Of a DNA stretch of 64,000 bases, positions 13,201 to 24,790 are shown one piece after another. The first letter of the stretch is position 1, and each line of letters opens with the position of its first letter. The DNA is taken from positions 6,243,745 through 6,307,744 of the forward strand of contig NC_049986.1 in the NCBI RefSeq assembly GCF_000003815.2, given 5' to 3'. This DNA is from Branchiostoma floridae. Lineage: Eukaryota; Chordata; Leptocardii; Amphioxiformes; Branchiostomatidae. The notes beneath the pieces are model-generated. The model saw only the letters and a program-made list of their open reading frames with translations. It made no database searches and had not been told where the DNA came from. Position numbers and translations under genes: made by a program.

Positions 13201-15092
13201 ACAGCCATTTAGCATCCTTACCTAGTTTGACAGTTATTTTTTTAGGAATACATCTATTTGGGTAGCTTTACCAAATCAGAAAATAGGACAACATGTATTA
13301 TAACCAGGTGTGCGAACTACAATGTAACAAACCGTTGAGTTTTTAAACAAAAAAGTAGCTACGTACATATGAATGTCCAATTGCTTCGTGTTTTTAACAG
13401 CATTTCTAAGGCGATTTGTATCATTTTAATTTTGTACACAAGGTGGTGAAAAACTTGTAATTGCTGAATCATTAAAAATAAGCAAATGGGACTTATTAGT
13501 ATCGTTTTAATTCAAACTCCCGTACTCTAATAGAACTAGTTGATTAAATCTCAAGACACCAACACTTGAGAATCGTTACGACCTTGAAATTATCTAAAGT
13601 AAAGTCACGCCAAAAGTCACGCCAACATGGTGCGATGTCACTTTGGCAAAGGTCAGCGTCCGAAAGTAAGTCAAAGGTCAGTGGTCAGTATCAATCATGG
13701 TTCACGTGGCTCACGTGGTCTGTACTTAGGGGTTGAGTATTTTCTTTTAATTGTGGAAATACAATTTGGCAGGGTGCATTAATAACAGTTCAACATAAAC
13801 AAAACAACAAGCTCCAAGATGGTATATTCAAACATAGGACCTCTTGGTTCTGGACCCAAAACCCCGCAGTTACACATGACCAAAATGACTGAAGATAGGG
13901 CTTAAATGTATGCTACGTAATTATCTTTGTGTCCTCCCAAGTTAGACCCTCTTGGCTGTAAGTAACAACTTCCAGGCCTCCAATAGGCACCCTAGGGGGG
14001 GGGGGGGGGGGGCTAATGAGTTTATCACACTCCAGCTGGCTATAGGGGAAGATCTTCTTTTTTTCAAACACTCAATTTTTTTTCACTTCAGAATAGGATA
14101 TAATCATACACTTAGTCTATTTTGTAGGGTATCGATAAGCTGAGGTTACATTCCCTTCAAAACTGCAAGAAATCTTGCAAAGATTACGTTTTTCAAAAAC
14201 CCTGGTGCAACATCAGACACCCCACTGTGCAGTCAGGCACACAAGACACTGATAAGCCAGATGTGGGCGTGTTTCCCTAGGAAGCATGGGGGTCCATGTA
14301 GGAAGATCACAGTTTGTAGACATCATCTGACATGTTTGTTTGATGCACTGATGTTCCAACTTCTCTCACTGAGCCTTGATATTCAATGCTAAAGGGTAGA
14401 CTTAGCTTACTATGTAAAGAAATGGCAGGAAAATCTAGTATTGTCCAAATATTACGTAGCATAGCTTTACTTGTGGACTCAAGTTGTACTTTTGGCACGT
14501 GAAGTTATTGATAAAAGAGTTAGTAGCGAAGTTCTGAAGCCATATCAATTAAATCATATGGATGGCATCCTCTAGGAACCCTAAAACGGATGGGAGCAAG
14601 ATATATTTTGAAAAGTGGTGCCAGCTTCATGTTTATAGCGATGAACAAATTTGGCATGGTAAATTTTGGCAACAGTATTCTTCATGTGATTTAGTACACT
14701 CAAACGTCTCAAACGGATGTGGTGTTTGAAATAGGACACTAAGAATTAGGTCGTCGCCATGCTCGTTATCTTATTAATAAGCAAAGGCATTCTTATCAGT
14801 GTGACCTTTATGTGGGAAGAAGTAAAGACATAAATTATCCTCATCAGACACGTCAAATTCTGGTACCATTTGTCCATATTATGATCTTCATTTACGGATA
14901 TCTTTTGATGTACAAAAGAAGAAGTCGAGGTTTAGGTACACTGAGCTACATACATTAGAAGTATAGCCTATAGGGGAGCTAACCGCTGAGCAAAGACGTC
15001 GACGTTGAGAGAGGTGACCGTCACTGTTTGAACCTCGAGCTCCTTGCACTGAGGAACGACGATTTTTCATGACACTGCATCGTCTTAGTTTC
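10263..15092. other. Intergenic between divergent SLC5 and CLN8-like gene 1
   Basis: About 4.8 kb separates the ATGs of two divergently transcribed genes. It should hold their promoters and any 5' UTR exons, but I saw no clear TATA box or CpG-rich core. A G-run of about 18 lies at 13995-14013. Near 14552-14615 there is a one-armed match to the ATGGATGRCATCCTC inverted-repeat family found intact at 48.1 and 56.2 kb. Short ORFs on both strands at 12.15-12.39 kb show no family signature. Confidence 0.6.
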
Positions 15093-15095
15093 AGC

Positions 15096-16669
15096 ATGGG
15101 TCTCGTCGAAGCCATCCATCCAGTCCTCGGGACAATAGAGTACAGACAGCCGATGTCCAAACTGGTCTTCATCGGTGGTTCTCTGCTGTTCTTCACGCTC
15201 GTCTTTGTGGTCTGTGGCTTGGTGAGCTACGGGATAAAAACCTACAGGAACTTACGATCACGAGAAAAGGTTTGATACCTCCCTGACTGAAGCTTTTATT
15301 TGTTGTCGATGTCGCTGGATAGTTTGTTTGTGTGCAAGTAAATATTGGAATAAAGTAGCATAAGAAGACATTTATGTAGCTGATTGTTCTCGGTAAACAG
15401 TCTAGCTTTTTATAGCCACATGCAAGTCGGGCCTTTCTACCTCTGTGTGCTACACATTCAATACAATAAAAATCCAAATTAAGTCGTGTCTTTCAAAAAC
15501 TTTTTTTTTCAAATTCGAAAGTTTACTTTCTACTTCCAGATTTGCCGTTATTTCCTAACGAATGTATTAAATCACGACTTATTGAAACGTGTTATCTATC
15601 TGTTGAAGGTATTCTGGAACCTGGCAGTTGTCCGTGCTCTGTATGGAGTTTTCTGTACGGTGATGGGGAGTTGGGCCATCTGGTGGGATGAGGTGAGGAA
15701 AATTCCCCCCTAACCCTAACCCTAACCAGAACCAGAACCAGAACCAGAACCCTAACCGTTCTTATTCCCAGCTTTGAGGCCACAAACACAGTGTGTTTTA
15801 TTTGCTTTTGGAGAGACCATGAAAATCTAGCACTGCACTCAAGTTAATAACGTATTTTTTTTAAGTATTACATACAAAATATATGCATAGAAGGTAGGTT
15901 CTCTAATGTATCCAGCTTGAAGAGTACTTTGAATTTTTCCTTGACGGGAAGCAGCGTCTCTTTACCTTAATTTTTTTTTTTCTATGCTGTATTTTTCGTG
16001 CTTTGGCTATCATGACCAATGTTTCAATGACGATTATGACGATATTTTTTCATTCGTTAGGTTGCAATCAAAGATGTCGTCCATGCCACCACACCGACCG
16101 GTTACGTCACCATCTACGTCACCGTGGGCTTCTTCCTCTTCGAGACCATCGCCTCCACGACCTCTGACCTCCTGTTCGGAAAGTTCAACCCTCTTCTCAA
16201 CGCCCACCATTTTGTTTCTTTGCTAGGTCACAGTCTTGTAGCCTACTATGAATGTTTTCACTATCTTGGCGTTAGTGGCTTGATTCTCGAAATGAGTACC
16301 CCATTTTCGGCGCTGTGTTGGATGCTACTAAAATGCGGGTTGGCCGAATCCTTTATGTGGAAGTTGAATCAAGTCGTTCTCATCCACACCTTCCATTTGC
16401 GTTCCGTTGTGGAGTGTTTCTTGTGGGTTCAGACCTACAAAAACTGGACCAACATGTGGAATGAAATGCCCTTCCCCCTGTTAGCGGTATTCTTGGGGGG
16501 TCTCTTCATGTTTTCGCTTGTGATGACTCCATATTGGTGTTACAAAAAGACGGCCCAACTCTTTAATCCGATTGATTGGAATTTCAATGACAGCAAACGG
16601 AAAGGGAACACCAATGGATACACTGTTGACATTCATAATGGCGATGGCCGTAACAAAAAGAGCAAGTAA
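15096..16669 (+). CDS. CLN8: CLN8-like TLC-domain ER membrane protein 1 (288 aa, 3 coding exons)
   Basis: Orthologue-type match to CLN8, the ER/ERGIC transmembrane protein that in mammals escorts newly made lysosomal enzymes out of the ER. Exons 15096-15269, 15609-15692 and 16061-16669 join in phase 0 to give 288 aa; human CLN8 is 286 aa. Recognisable stretches are TYRNLRSREKVFWNLAVVRA across junction 1, LEMSTPFSALCWMLLKCG, FMWKLNQVVLIHTFHLRSVV and LFNPIDWNF near the C-terminus. There are several hydrophobic spans, with the TLC domain at about residues 60-260. The protein ends in KKSK, a KKxx COPI-retrieval signal like that of vertebrate CLN8. The ATG sits one base after a TTTCAG acceptor (15091-15094), so translation starts in a second exon and a 5' UTR exon lies upstream. 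The paralogue at 41878-43695 has the same layout. Confidence 0.92.
15705..15757. repeat. Short interstitial telomere-like and AACCAG repeat
   Basis: Three CCCTAA hexamers are followed by four AACCAG/AACCAGA variants and another CCCTAACC, beginning about 13 bp after the exon 2 donor of CLN8-like gene 1. The hexamer matches the vertebrate/amphioxus telomere repeat, but the tract is short. Confidence 0.75.
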
Positions 16670-16786
16670 GAATTCTTAACAGATAAACGTCCTTAAATTA
16701 GTGCCAAGATCCTTTTAAATATGTTTTAATAGTCATACAACCGTCACTTTTACAAACATTGTCAAAATGAATGTCCAAACTTATTA

Positions 16787-17765
16787 CAGTCAAACCTGCC
16801 CAAGATGACCACCTGGGGAACCGGAGAAAAGCGGTCGATTTGGACAGGTGGTCGCTGAGAAGAGTATCGACTCAAAACATGCCCAATGCAAAGTATAAAT
16901 GGTTTCCGTTGTGTTTAATGGCAAATAGCAAGGCTAGCACACTGCACGCACGCAAAGAAGCAAGGTCTTTAATGTCAAATACAACACGCACACTGTAGAT
17001 TGTAAATTTAACCCCAAGCTTGTATCGAGCTTTTATATGATACAGTGTTTTAAAGCTCAATATTTGTACCCTAACGTTTTAGACAGTAAGGGAACTTTAA
17101 TGCTGTCAGTTACCATACAAGCCATGCGTCGCTGTGTTCTTGATCGCCGTATCTGAAATAGCTACGGTGCACCTTTCGAATTCGATGCCCGGTACGTCCC
17201 GATAGCGTACTAACTTAACCACGGGTGAATGTACAGTACAGTTGGACAAAAGCACTCGCACAGATCTTTCTTAAAAATGTATGAGCTACACAGATCTTTC
17301 TTAAAAAAGTATGAGGCTATATGCGTTTCAGCATTCGTTCACTTTATAATGATAGTCTATAGATTTAAAAGAAAACTTCTGCAACAACTTAATTCGGATT
17401 TTCTTACAACGAAATTTCCTCCCATATTACAGTAGACTGCCCCATTGACCCACCCATTCACCGCCGTCATCTTTATTCTAAACATAACATCGTAATGACA
17501 GTCAAAATTCGACGCAAACTGGCCAATTTCAGCACAACATCGCGCTAGTTATCATAAAAAAATCGGTGAAAACCTCAATTTTGAAAATGATGCGGTCGTT
17601 ATGGGTCCCAATTTGAGCCGGTCGCGGTCGCGTTGGCCAGGTGGTCGTTGATTAAAGGTCGCTTAATGCTTACGTCAATGGGAAAAAAAATCGGGACCGA
17701 GAAAAAGCGGTCGAAATGGCCAGGTGGTCGCTGAGAAGAGGTGGTCGCTCGGGCAGGTTTGACTG
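16787..17765. mobile_element. Tc1/mariner-type MITE (TA target duplication)
   Basis: A 979-bp element begins CAGTCAAACCTGCCC and ends with its complement GGGCAGGTTTGACTG, flanked on both sides by TA. The subterminal regions repeat AGGTGGTCGCTGAGAAGAG-like words near both ends in opposite orientation. There is no transposase ORF. TA duplication plus a CAGT terminus fits the Tc1/mariner superfamily; the family name is unknown. Confidence 0.85.
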
Positions 17766-19430
17766 TATAAGTAATTTTCATGGAAACAATCACCAAAGAA
17801 GTAAACCTACAAATCAAAAACTAAAAAGCCTCTAAGATCATTGGAGTATAATAAAATGTTTCAATTATATGATGATTATTCGCATAAGAAAGAATGAGCT
17901 GTTATTAATTTGTTTTTACAAACGTAGCGAAAACAGAAACATCCTTTGTATGCATTAGGTTTTCTGATTTTATCACAATGCAAATGTTTGTGATTTAACC
18001 TAATAATTACTTCTGTGAGTATATTTTTATTGTCAAGGGTTTTTAGTGGAATCTTAGTGCTCAAACATATATGAAGAAGCTTATAAATGTGGTATCTAAA
18101 GATATCGAAATCATCCTAAAATTTAGGGCTTAGATTTTAGAGTTACTAACTTACAGCCTTTAAGTTATGATTCTAATGGGATGACTATAATATTTTTTTT
18201 GTTCATTTAAGAGTAACATGCATCTTTTTTTACCAGATATTCATTTTGATATCTTCTTGGGCAAGTTATTCGGTGGATAGCATGTCATGCGAAAATGTTA
18301 AAGACTTTCGAGCATGCCTATGGATTCATTTTAGCATCGCAGAAATTAAGTGGTTATGTTATAAGAGTATACATTCTTCGTAGATAAGATTTGATTATCA
18401 CTTGTTTAGGATATGTCATATATTCTAATGCTTTTTGTATCAAAACTGAAGTAAATGCTCTCTCACATACTTTTGGAATCAGCGGTTGATCATATGAGTT
18501 TCGTAATACTCGCATGTATTCTGTAAATATGCGCAAGAATTCTTATAGTAAACTTGGACCCTTCTTTGTAGAATATTTGGGTCGGCTGTATGGATCAAAA
18601 TTGCCTCCTAGCAGTTTAAAGGATCATTGCAGATAAATCATATGGATCGCGAAGGGGGCTTCAATGACAGCAGTTTAAAGGATCATTGCAGATAAATCAT
18701 ATGGATCGCGAAGGGGGCTTCAATGACACACAGTCTATCAACGTATCAGGAATGAATATACATTTTCTTATGTCACTTTGTCCGTGAACCTGGCAAATCT
18801 TGGCAAAGGAATGAAAGTTTAACCATAATGAGAGATCTTTATAATTATTTTGAAGGTAATATAAACCATGTTGGCATTTATAGGTCTAAAACATTTCTTG
18901 CAAGTGACGTTAACCATTGGTACGAATTCACAATGAGTAGAGGACAAGCATTTTTTTGTTGCCTCGTGTAGACTCGTGAGTGCGTTTTGTTGATACACAC
19001 GGTCGGGACAACTTTCGCTGTCTGTTACTGATGTACGGGCAACTTTAACTTTAACTTTGTCGTAACAAACAGCGAGCACGAGCATACATTAACACATACT
19101 ATTAGACACATATACCATTCTCCTACACAGATTCGAACCCGCGCCCCAGAACTCATTTTGGCTCGTACGTACCAAGATAATTTCTCGGACGCGGTTCGAG
19201 TCCATGTCTGAGAAATTGAATGGCACATGAACGTAGCCTGCTTGACACAATCTCACTCACTGTCAATTGCTTATTGGGCCTCTTTCTGACCAGTGGAAGG
19301 GCTACTATAGAAGCCATAGAAGCTGATTTAGTCAGGTTACACATGACCCCACGTACGCGACATACTGTCGTCTGTTTATGATGATGATGTTTACACTGGA
19401 CAGGGTCATGACCCCGGAAGTAGCGGATTG
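17766..19430. other. Intergenic, AT-rich, with one 59-bp tandem duplication
   Basis: No gene was found. A 59-bp unit containing TCATATGGATCGCGAAGGGG occurs twice in direct tandem (18611-18669 and 18670-18728). The last few hundred bases before 19431 would have adjoined the TRIM gene's 5' end before the large foldback element inserted. Confidence 0.6.
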
Positions 19431-20202
19431 CTCAGTTTCGGGTAAGGTGAAAGAGCGGTACCCGTATAGGTACCCGTATATGTATACCAGTACACCCCCT
19501 TGTGCGGCCCCACCAATCCTACGTGCACCAGGAAGCCGCGCCGCCTTGCGAAATATTCTGGAATGCCACATTTACACATGCCGAAACACACAAACGCCCG
19601 CATACTGTATCAATAAAGGATCGCAGAAACATCACTTGTACTTACGTCCCTCATTTATTCGGTGCTTGTAGAGTACTAGCACATATTCTAGCGTTTCATA
19701 GACGGCGTCCTCGCAATCCATAAGGGACTGGTCGATATTTTGCAGGGTGGGGGTGGGGGGGCGTGGCGGCGGTAGAAGGGCCAAGGAAAAAAAATTAGAG
19801 CCGGGGGGAGGGCCTATTCGGAAAAAAATTAGCTCGGTCTTCCAGCAAACCCTCAAAAGGCAGGAAATGGCGTTTCAGAGGGTCAAGATTTCCCCGGATC
19901 TCCAAAAGCTTGCGATGTCCCTCGCCCGAGTTCAGCGCCCGGCATTGTAAAAAAAGTTGCGGGGCCGGGGGTGCATCGCCCTCAAAATCGTTTTCACAAG
20001 TAGGAATGCCATTAAACTTACCTGATTTTCCCAGAAAAATTTGTCCCTCAAAATTCAGGAAATAGAGTTTCAGAGGGTCAAGATTTAATAGGAATTTCCC
20101 CGGACGTCCCTGGCGACGCCATGTGCTTTCGGCGCTAGCATGGTGAAATTGTGTTGGGGGCGGCGCCCTCCAAAACTTAAGCTGAAACACTGTATTCTTT
20201 AA

Positions 20203-21111
20203 CCCTATTCAGACCGGGCTTTTGAGGCCCTCCACTTCTAAGTCCTCTAACTCTTGAACGACGTGCCGTAACCAAATTTTCAGGGCATGATATCGACATA
20301 ATATCTGACGAGAATTTGACGTTTGACGTTACGTTGACGTAAGATGACGTAATTATGACGTCATCAATTTGATTATATTGGCCGGACCCATGAAAAAAGG
20401 GTATTCTCAGACAACTTCAAGTTATACTACAAAAATGTAACAAGTGCAGATAACAGAATAAGAATGTTTATAACGACTTGTATTGCCAATAGCAACATCG
20501 ATGACGTCATAATGACGTCATAAAATGACGTAATGCACATCTAAGATACGAGTTAGCCTCCGCCATATTATATCCACTACCTTGAATTTTTTAAACTCCT
20601 TTTTTTGCAACAAATAATCACACAGGGCAATGGAAATAGACTAAATTCATTCATTTAGATGGTTTTTGATGAAAAAATACCAGGTAGTTACAAATTTTAC
20701 GGGATAATTAGCTTGTTATTCTTGATCTGGCCATACGGTCCGCCATCTTGGATTTTGGGCTGATGACGTCATCAAATTAGCATAATTTATGCATATATAA
20801 TTATGAAAGATATGCTAAATAATATAAGATTTTATTTATGTAACAAAATAGCAGTAATATAGCAAATAAATGTGAAAAATACATTGTTAGAACCAAAAAT
20901 AGTGATTTTTGGCAAAACTGCCTGTCAGCAAACGGTTGCCATGGCAACACGAAAAAATGAAAAATTTGTCAAACTTCGTTAAATTGTTGCCAACAATATT
21001 TTAGGAAAACTAACCAAATTTGGTGGCTTTAGCGTAAGGCGTTCTGGCGTTATAGGACATCGAAGTTGGCGCAGGCCTCAAAAGCCCCCCCCCCCCCCGG
21101 TCTGAATAGGG
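20203..21111. mobile_element. Nested TTAA-flanked MITE (piggyBac-like), rich in TGACGTCA
   Basis: A 909-bp element begins CCCTATTCAGACCGGGCTTT and ends with its complement, flanked by TTAA (20199-20202 and 21112-21115). TTAA duplication with a CCC start is the piggyBac signature; Kolobok is an alternative. It has no ORF. The inside holds at least four TGACGTCA palindromes and more TGACGT half sites, and it is inserted in the large foldback element. Confidence 0.85.
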
Positions 21112-22492
21112 TTAAAATGTCATTAACCAGCAAAATTTGCCCTACTAAATGCTAGAAATTGCGTTTTAGATGGTAAAGATATCAAAATTTTCCCGTAGGA
21201 ACATGCGACGCTGCGCCCTACTCATGGTGGATCAGGCGCTCCACATGCTGAAAATTCGCTCGTAATATTTTGCCCCCCCCCCCCCCATCCCCATACGAAA
21301 TCTGCTGCCGCGCCATTGACTCTGTTTAACACCGCTACAAGTTCAACGTTGCAAAAATATTGATGTTATAGTATTCATGTACCGTTTTAGGACGCTCGTA
21401 TAAAGGTGGGCGGAGAAAATAACAGCCAAATTTGTTTACCTTCCGTCTGAAGCCGGCGCGGCAAAGGCCTGAAGCCGAAGTTCATGCCGGACCGGGTCTA
21501 CTCTTCTCAGTATTTTACTGCTATAATAAGTACTTGATAAAGTTACCAAAATGCGACGTGAAAATGTACTTTCGGTTTGCAATGCCAACATTAAGTCACG
21601 GTGACCAATTTAGCGCAGTGAGAACTTGCATATCTTGTCAACATTAGCTTACCAACACATGTCGGTATTTTACTCAGATTTTACCGGATAAAATGACGGG
21701 AAAATGCCTATTTTCTTCCATAATTTGGAACACTCTGGAAAACTTGTGACTTCAGCTTTCATCGTTTCACGTTCGCTTCCTCTCGCTGTAGATCGTCAGC
21801 AAATATGTGTGCTTGGAGATCAAAATCTTCATCGACCGTGAATGTTCGGTTTCAAAGTTACAACGAGGAAAGACGATAGGGTCTTGGCGCATCGTGAGGG
21901 CTTGGCACATTTTGCTTTGCGTAACGTAATTTTAAACCCACTGCGCTATCTGAAATTTTGCAGTCAGGACACCACTTTCCCCACTATTATAATCAAGGAC
22001 ATTATAGAATCTTACATAACGCCCTTGTTATAACCTGTACAGCAGCAAGTGCTCGACTTCAGAACTATTATCATTAAATGCAGTACAAGACGTGCGTAAC
22101 CCGATCCGCATGGGAAATGTTGACATACGTGCCGTTACCATGGTAACAGCCTTGGCTGCAGTCTTTTGATATACCGATTGGACAGGGCGCACCAGGTTAT
22201 GCGAAAAATCGAATTAACTTACGACCAATCACAGCCAGCAGCGGCGGCAAAAAAGGCGGTAACGAAGAAGCGCGAAACTTTGCGAATAACCCCAGAACCC
22301 GGGAACGGCTGCGATGTTTGGGACCGGACAACATACATGTACACAAGTATTTTGCCAAGCCGTCGACCAGTCAATACGAAGTGGACAATGCGGAAACTAC
22401 TATTGTTCCTACTACAAGTGTTGAGGGACAAGAAGAAGGGACAGCGGTGGAGTCAGGGCTGACACCGATCGCGAGGAGACGACGTTGGGGCC

Positions 22493-23613
22493 GGTGTGAC
22501 AGCGATCCCGACCCCCCCCCCCCCCCCCCGCGATGGGGGCGAGATCACTAGCGTTTTCGCCCCCCTTTTAGCGTCCCCCCCCCCCCCAGAGCAGCTGGCT
22601 ACTACATATTACAGGTGCGCTACCTGGTACTATACTGCACCTGGGGAGTAACGTATATGGTGTGTTACCTGGTACCTATATGGCACCTTATTACCGTACC
22701 GTAAGATGTCATACCTCGAAAGTCGATACTATATTGTTCGGTACAAACATGACATTGAAATGAAAAAGACAATTTTTGCAGCTGAGGTGGCATAAAAACA
22801 GTGCTACTGCGAACGTATAAATCAACACCGTCTATGGTACGGAATACGTCAGCTATATGTTTTCAATTTGTCACAGTGTTTTCTTTCTTGTGCTGGAAAC
22901 ATTTCCAAAGCACTAACAAAAACACACGTGAATAATAGTTTCTCATTATAAACACTATCTACGCGCAAGTTGATATATCTGTTGCTAAATGCTACACAAA
23001 CACTGGTAAAGTACCTGTCTTAAGAAACACGGGTAAATTAATGCATCAGTTCCTAAATACTAGAAAAAAACAGTCATGTTGGAGGTGAAGATATCCCTTG
23101 GCAAGGTGCATATACCAAAATGTGCGTTATTCTAATTAATCCCTAATATTTGCATAATTAATAAAGACATTACATAGTTCTTTTGTGGTCACTTCATGGT
23201 AGAGACTTCATATTGGAGATATATAGGTTGCTTGAGGACAGGTGAATACAATGAAATACATCTTATGTCAAGACTCAGGTCTATGCAATAATGGGAATAC
23301 AAGGGACCAAACCCTCCTTGTCTGAAACAATTTCAACTATCTTATTACCACGTAATTACGTTAATATTGATACTATGAATGGAGTTATGTATCAAACTCG
23401 TGTATTTTGTGATCTATACCAATCAACTTCTAAATGTCATGTAAACCCGTTTTTTTTTGGGGGGGGGGAGGCGAAATCACTAAAGGGGGGCGAGGTAGGG
23501 GGGCCAGATCACTAGCCGGGGAGGGCGAGATCGCTAGTGATTTCGCCCCCGGGTGGCGAGATCACGGGGGGGCGAGATCACGGGGGGGGCGAGATCGCTG
23601 TCACACCGGCCGC
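22493..23613. mobile_element. Second nested inverted-repeat element with subterminal GAGATCACTAG repeats
   Basis: The ends share GGCCGGTGTGACAGCGATC in inverted orientation (about 22491-22509 and 23595-23613). They are followed by C/G-runs and repeated GGCGAGATCACTAG words, one copy at the left and about five at the right. I could not find a target duplication, so the superfamily is open (hAT-like subterminal repeats are one possibility). It interrupts sequence with open frames on either side. Confidence 0.65.
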
Positions 23614-23932
23614 GGAGGAGTTTGAGCCTCTCAAATCCAAGCGCAACCGTTGTCTGTTTTTAAGAAAAATGGCGCAAGAATCGGCCGTGGCTTCGTCACA
23701 TCGGAGACGAGTGGTGTGTGACGTCTGTTTACAGTTTGTACCAGGAGGAAAACATCCTTTTGTCGATAGTTGTAAAACGATGAAAATCACCAATGTGACG
23801 GTTCACGAGGCCTCCGATACACACACAGCCTCCGAGAAAAGAATCTCAGAACTACCGTGTCAGGTTTGTAACAAATTCCAATTTCCCGTCGATGCGTCAA
23901 AATGCCTTTCAAATCGTACAAGGTCCGAGTGA
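23590..23932 (+). CDS. Cys-rich ORF fragment inside the foldback element, unrecognised
   Basis: An open frame runs out of the right end of the nested element and continues to a stop at 23932. Its unique part (from about residue 18 of the reading) is basic and then has CDVC, a downstream HPFVDSC and a later CQVC, spaced like a small zinc-binding module. No family is recognised. The left side of the nested insertion also has open frames (22166-22490) encoding a basic segment. The two may have been one gene before the insertion, or a host exon captured by the foldback element. It is equally possible that this is chance coding potential. Confidence 0.3.
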
Positions 23933-24790
23933 TTCCAATCGGAGTTTGCATCTTCTGGCATTGCAAATTAGAATCTTGAATAAAAGTGAATGTTACCGAA
24001 TAAATACTAGTTCTCTTGTTATGCTTGTACCAGCACCTACAACACCAGTACTGTACAATTAAAAGTGACCGGTTTAGGGGATTACGTGTCGGTTTTAGTT
24101 TTTTACGTAAATACGCTATCTTTGCTTTAACGTTACCCTTATCTTGCGTTGTTCTATATCACTGCGGTCCTCGATTATCCTACTTGCGAATCCACAAACT
24201 ACTATTATTTTTGGCTACATTAGCGGGGGGAGGGCCTAGGAAAAAAAATTGAGCCGGGCGGAGGGCTTAGGAAATTTTTTTAAACCCTACCCCTTGACGA
24301 GCACCCCCCCCCCCCCCTACCCCCCAAAAATATCGACCAGTCCCTTATAGTTGCGAGGACACCGTCTATGAAACGCTAGAATATGTGCTAGTACTCTACA
24401 AGCATCGAATAAATGAGGGACTTAAGTACAAGTGATGTTTCTGCGATCCTTTATTGATACAGTATGCGGGCGTTTGTGTGTTTCGGCATGTGTAAATGCG
24501 GCATTCCAGAATATTTCGCCAGGCGGCGCGGCTTCCTGGTGCACGTAGGCTTCGTGGGGCCGCACAAGGGGGTGTACTGGTATACATATACGGGTACCTA
24601 TACGGGTACCGCTCTTTCACCTTACCCCTCAGTTTCAGTACCGCCATCGTTCACACCTTTCAAGACTGCAGCCTAGTTTCGAACGCTGGGCATAGTTCTT
24701 TCCCACAAAAAGGCGTAGTGTAAACCGATTTTATTCCTCCGTTACGAATCACGGTGCGAAATTCACTTGATTGGTGATCACAGAACAAGC

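Larger units (their letters stand above)
19440..24627. mobile_element. 5.2-kb foldback (Mutator-like) element with perfect 9-bp target duplication
   Basis: The termini are GGGTAAGGTGAAAGAGCGGT and its complement. The long inverted arms (about 19440-19815 and 24235-24627) match closely over about 350-400 bp. The direct repeat CTCAGTTTC flanks the element at 19431-19439 and 24628-24636. Long TIRs with a 9-bp duplication fit Mutator-like elements; Merlin (8-9 bp) is an alternative. I find no transposase ORF, so it is non-autonomous. It carries at least two nested inverted-repeat insertions and a Cys-rich ORF. The right end lies 163 bp upstream of the TRIM start codon, so its arm may now be part of that promoter or 5' UTR. 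Confidence 0.85.

Noticed and set aside
19100-19235. Possible tRNA or SINE (GGTTCGA-like B-box words on both strands)
   Set aside because: No matching A box or cloverleaf stems could be drawn.
19440-24627. ProtoRAG or other RAG-like transposon, known from amphioxus
   Set aside because: The ends are not RSS-like, the target duplication is 9 bp and not 5 bp, and no RAG1-like ORF is present.
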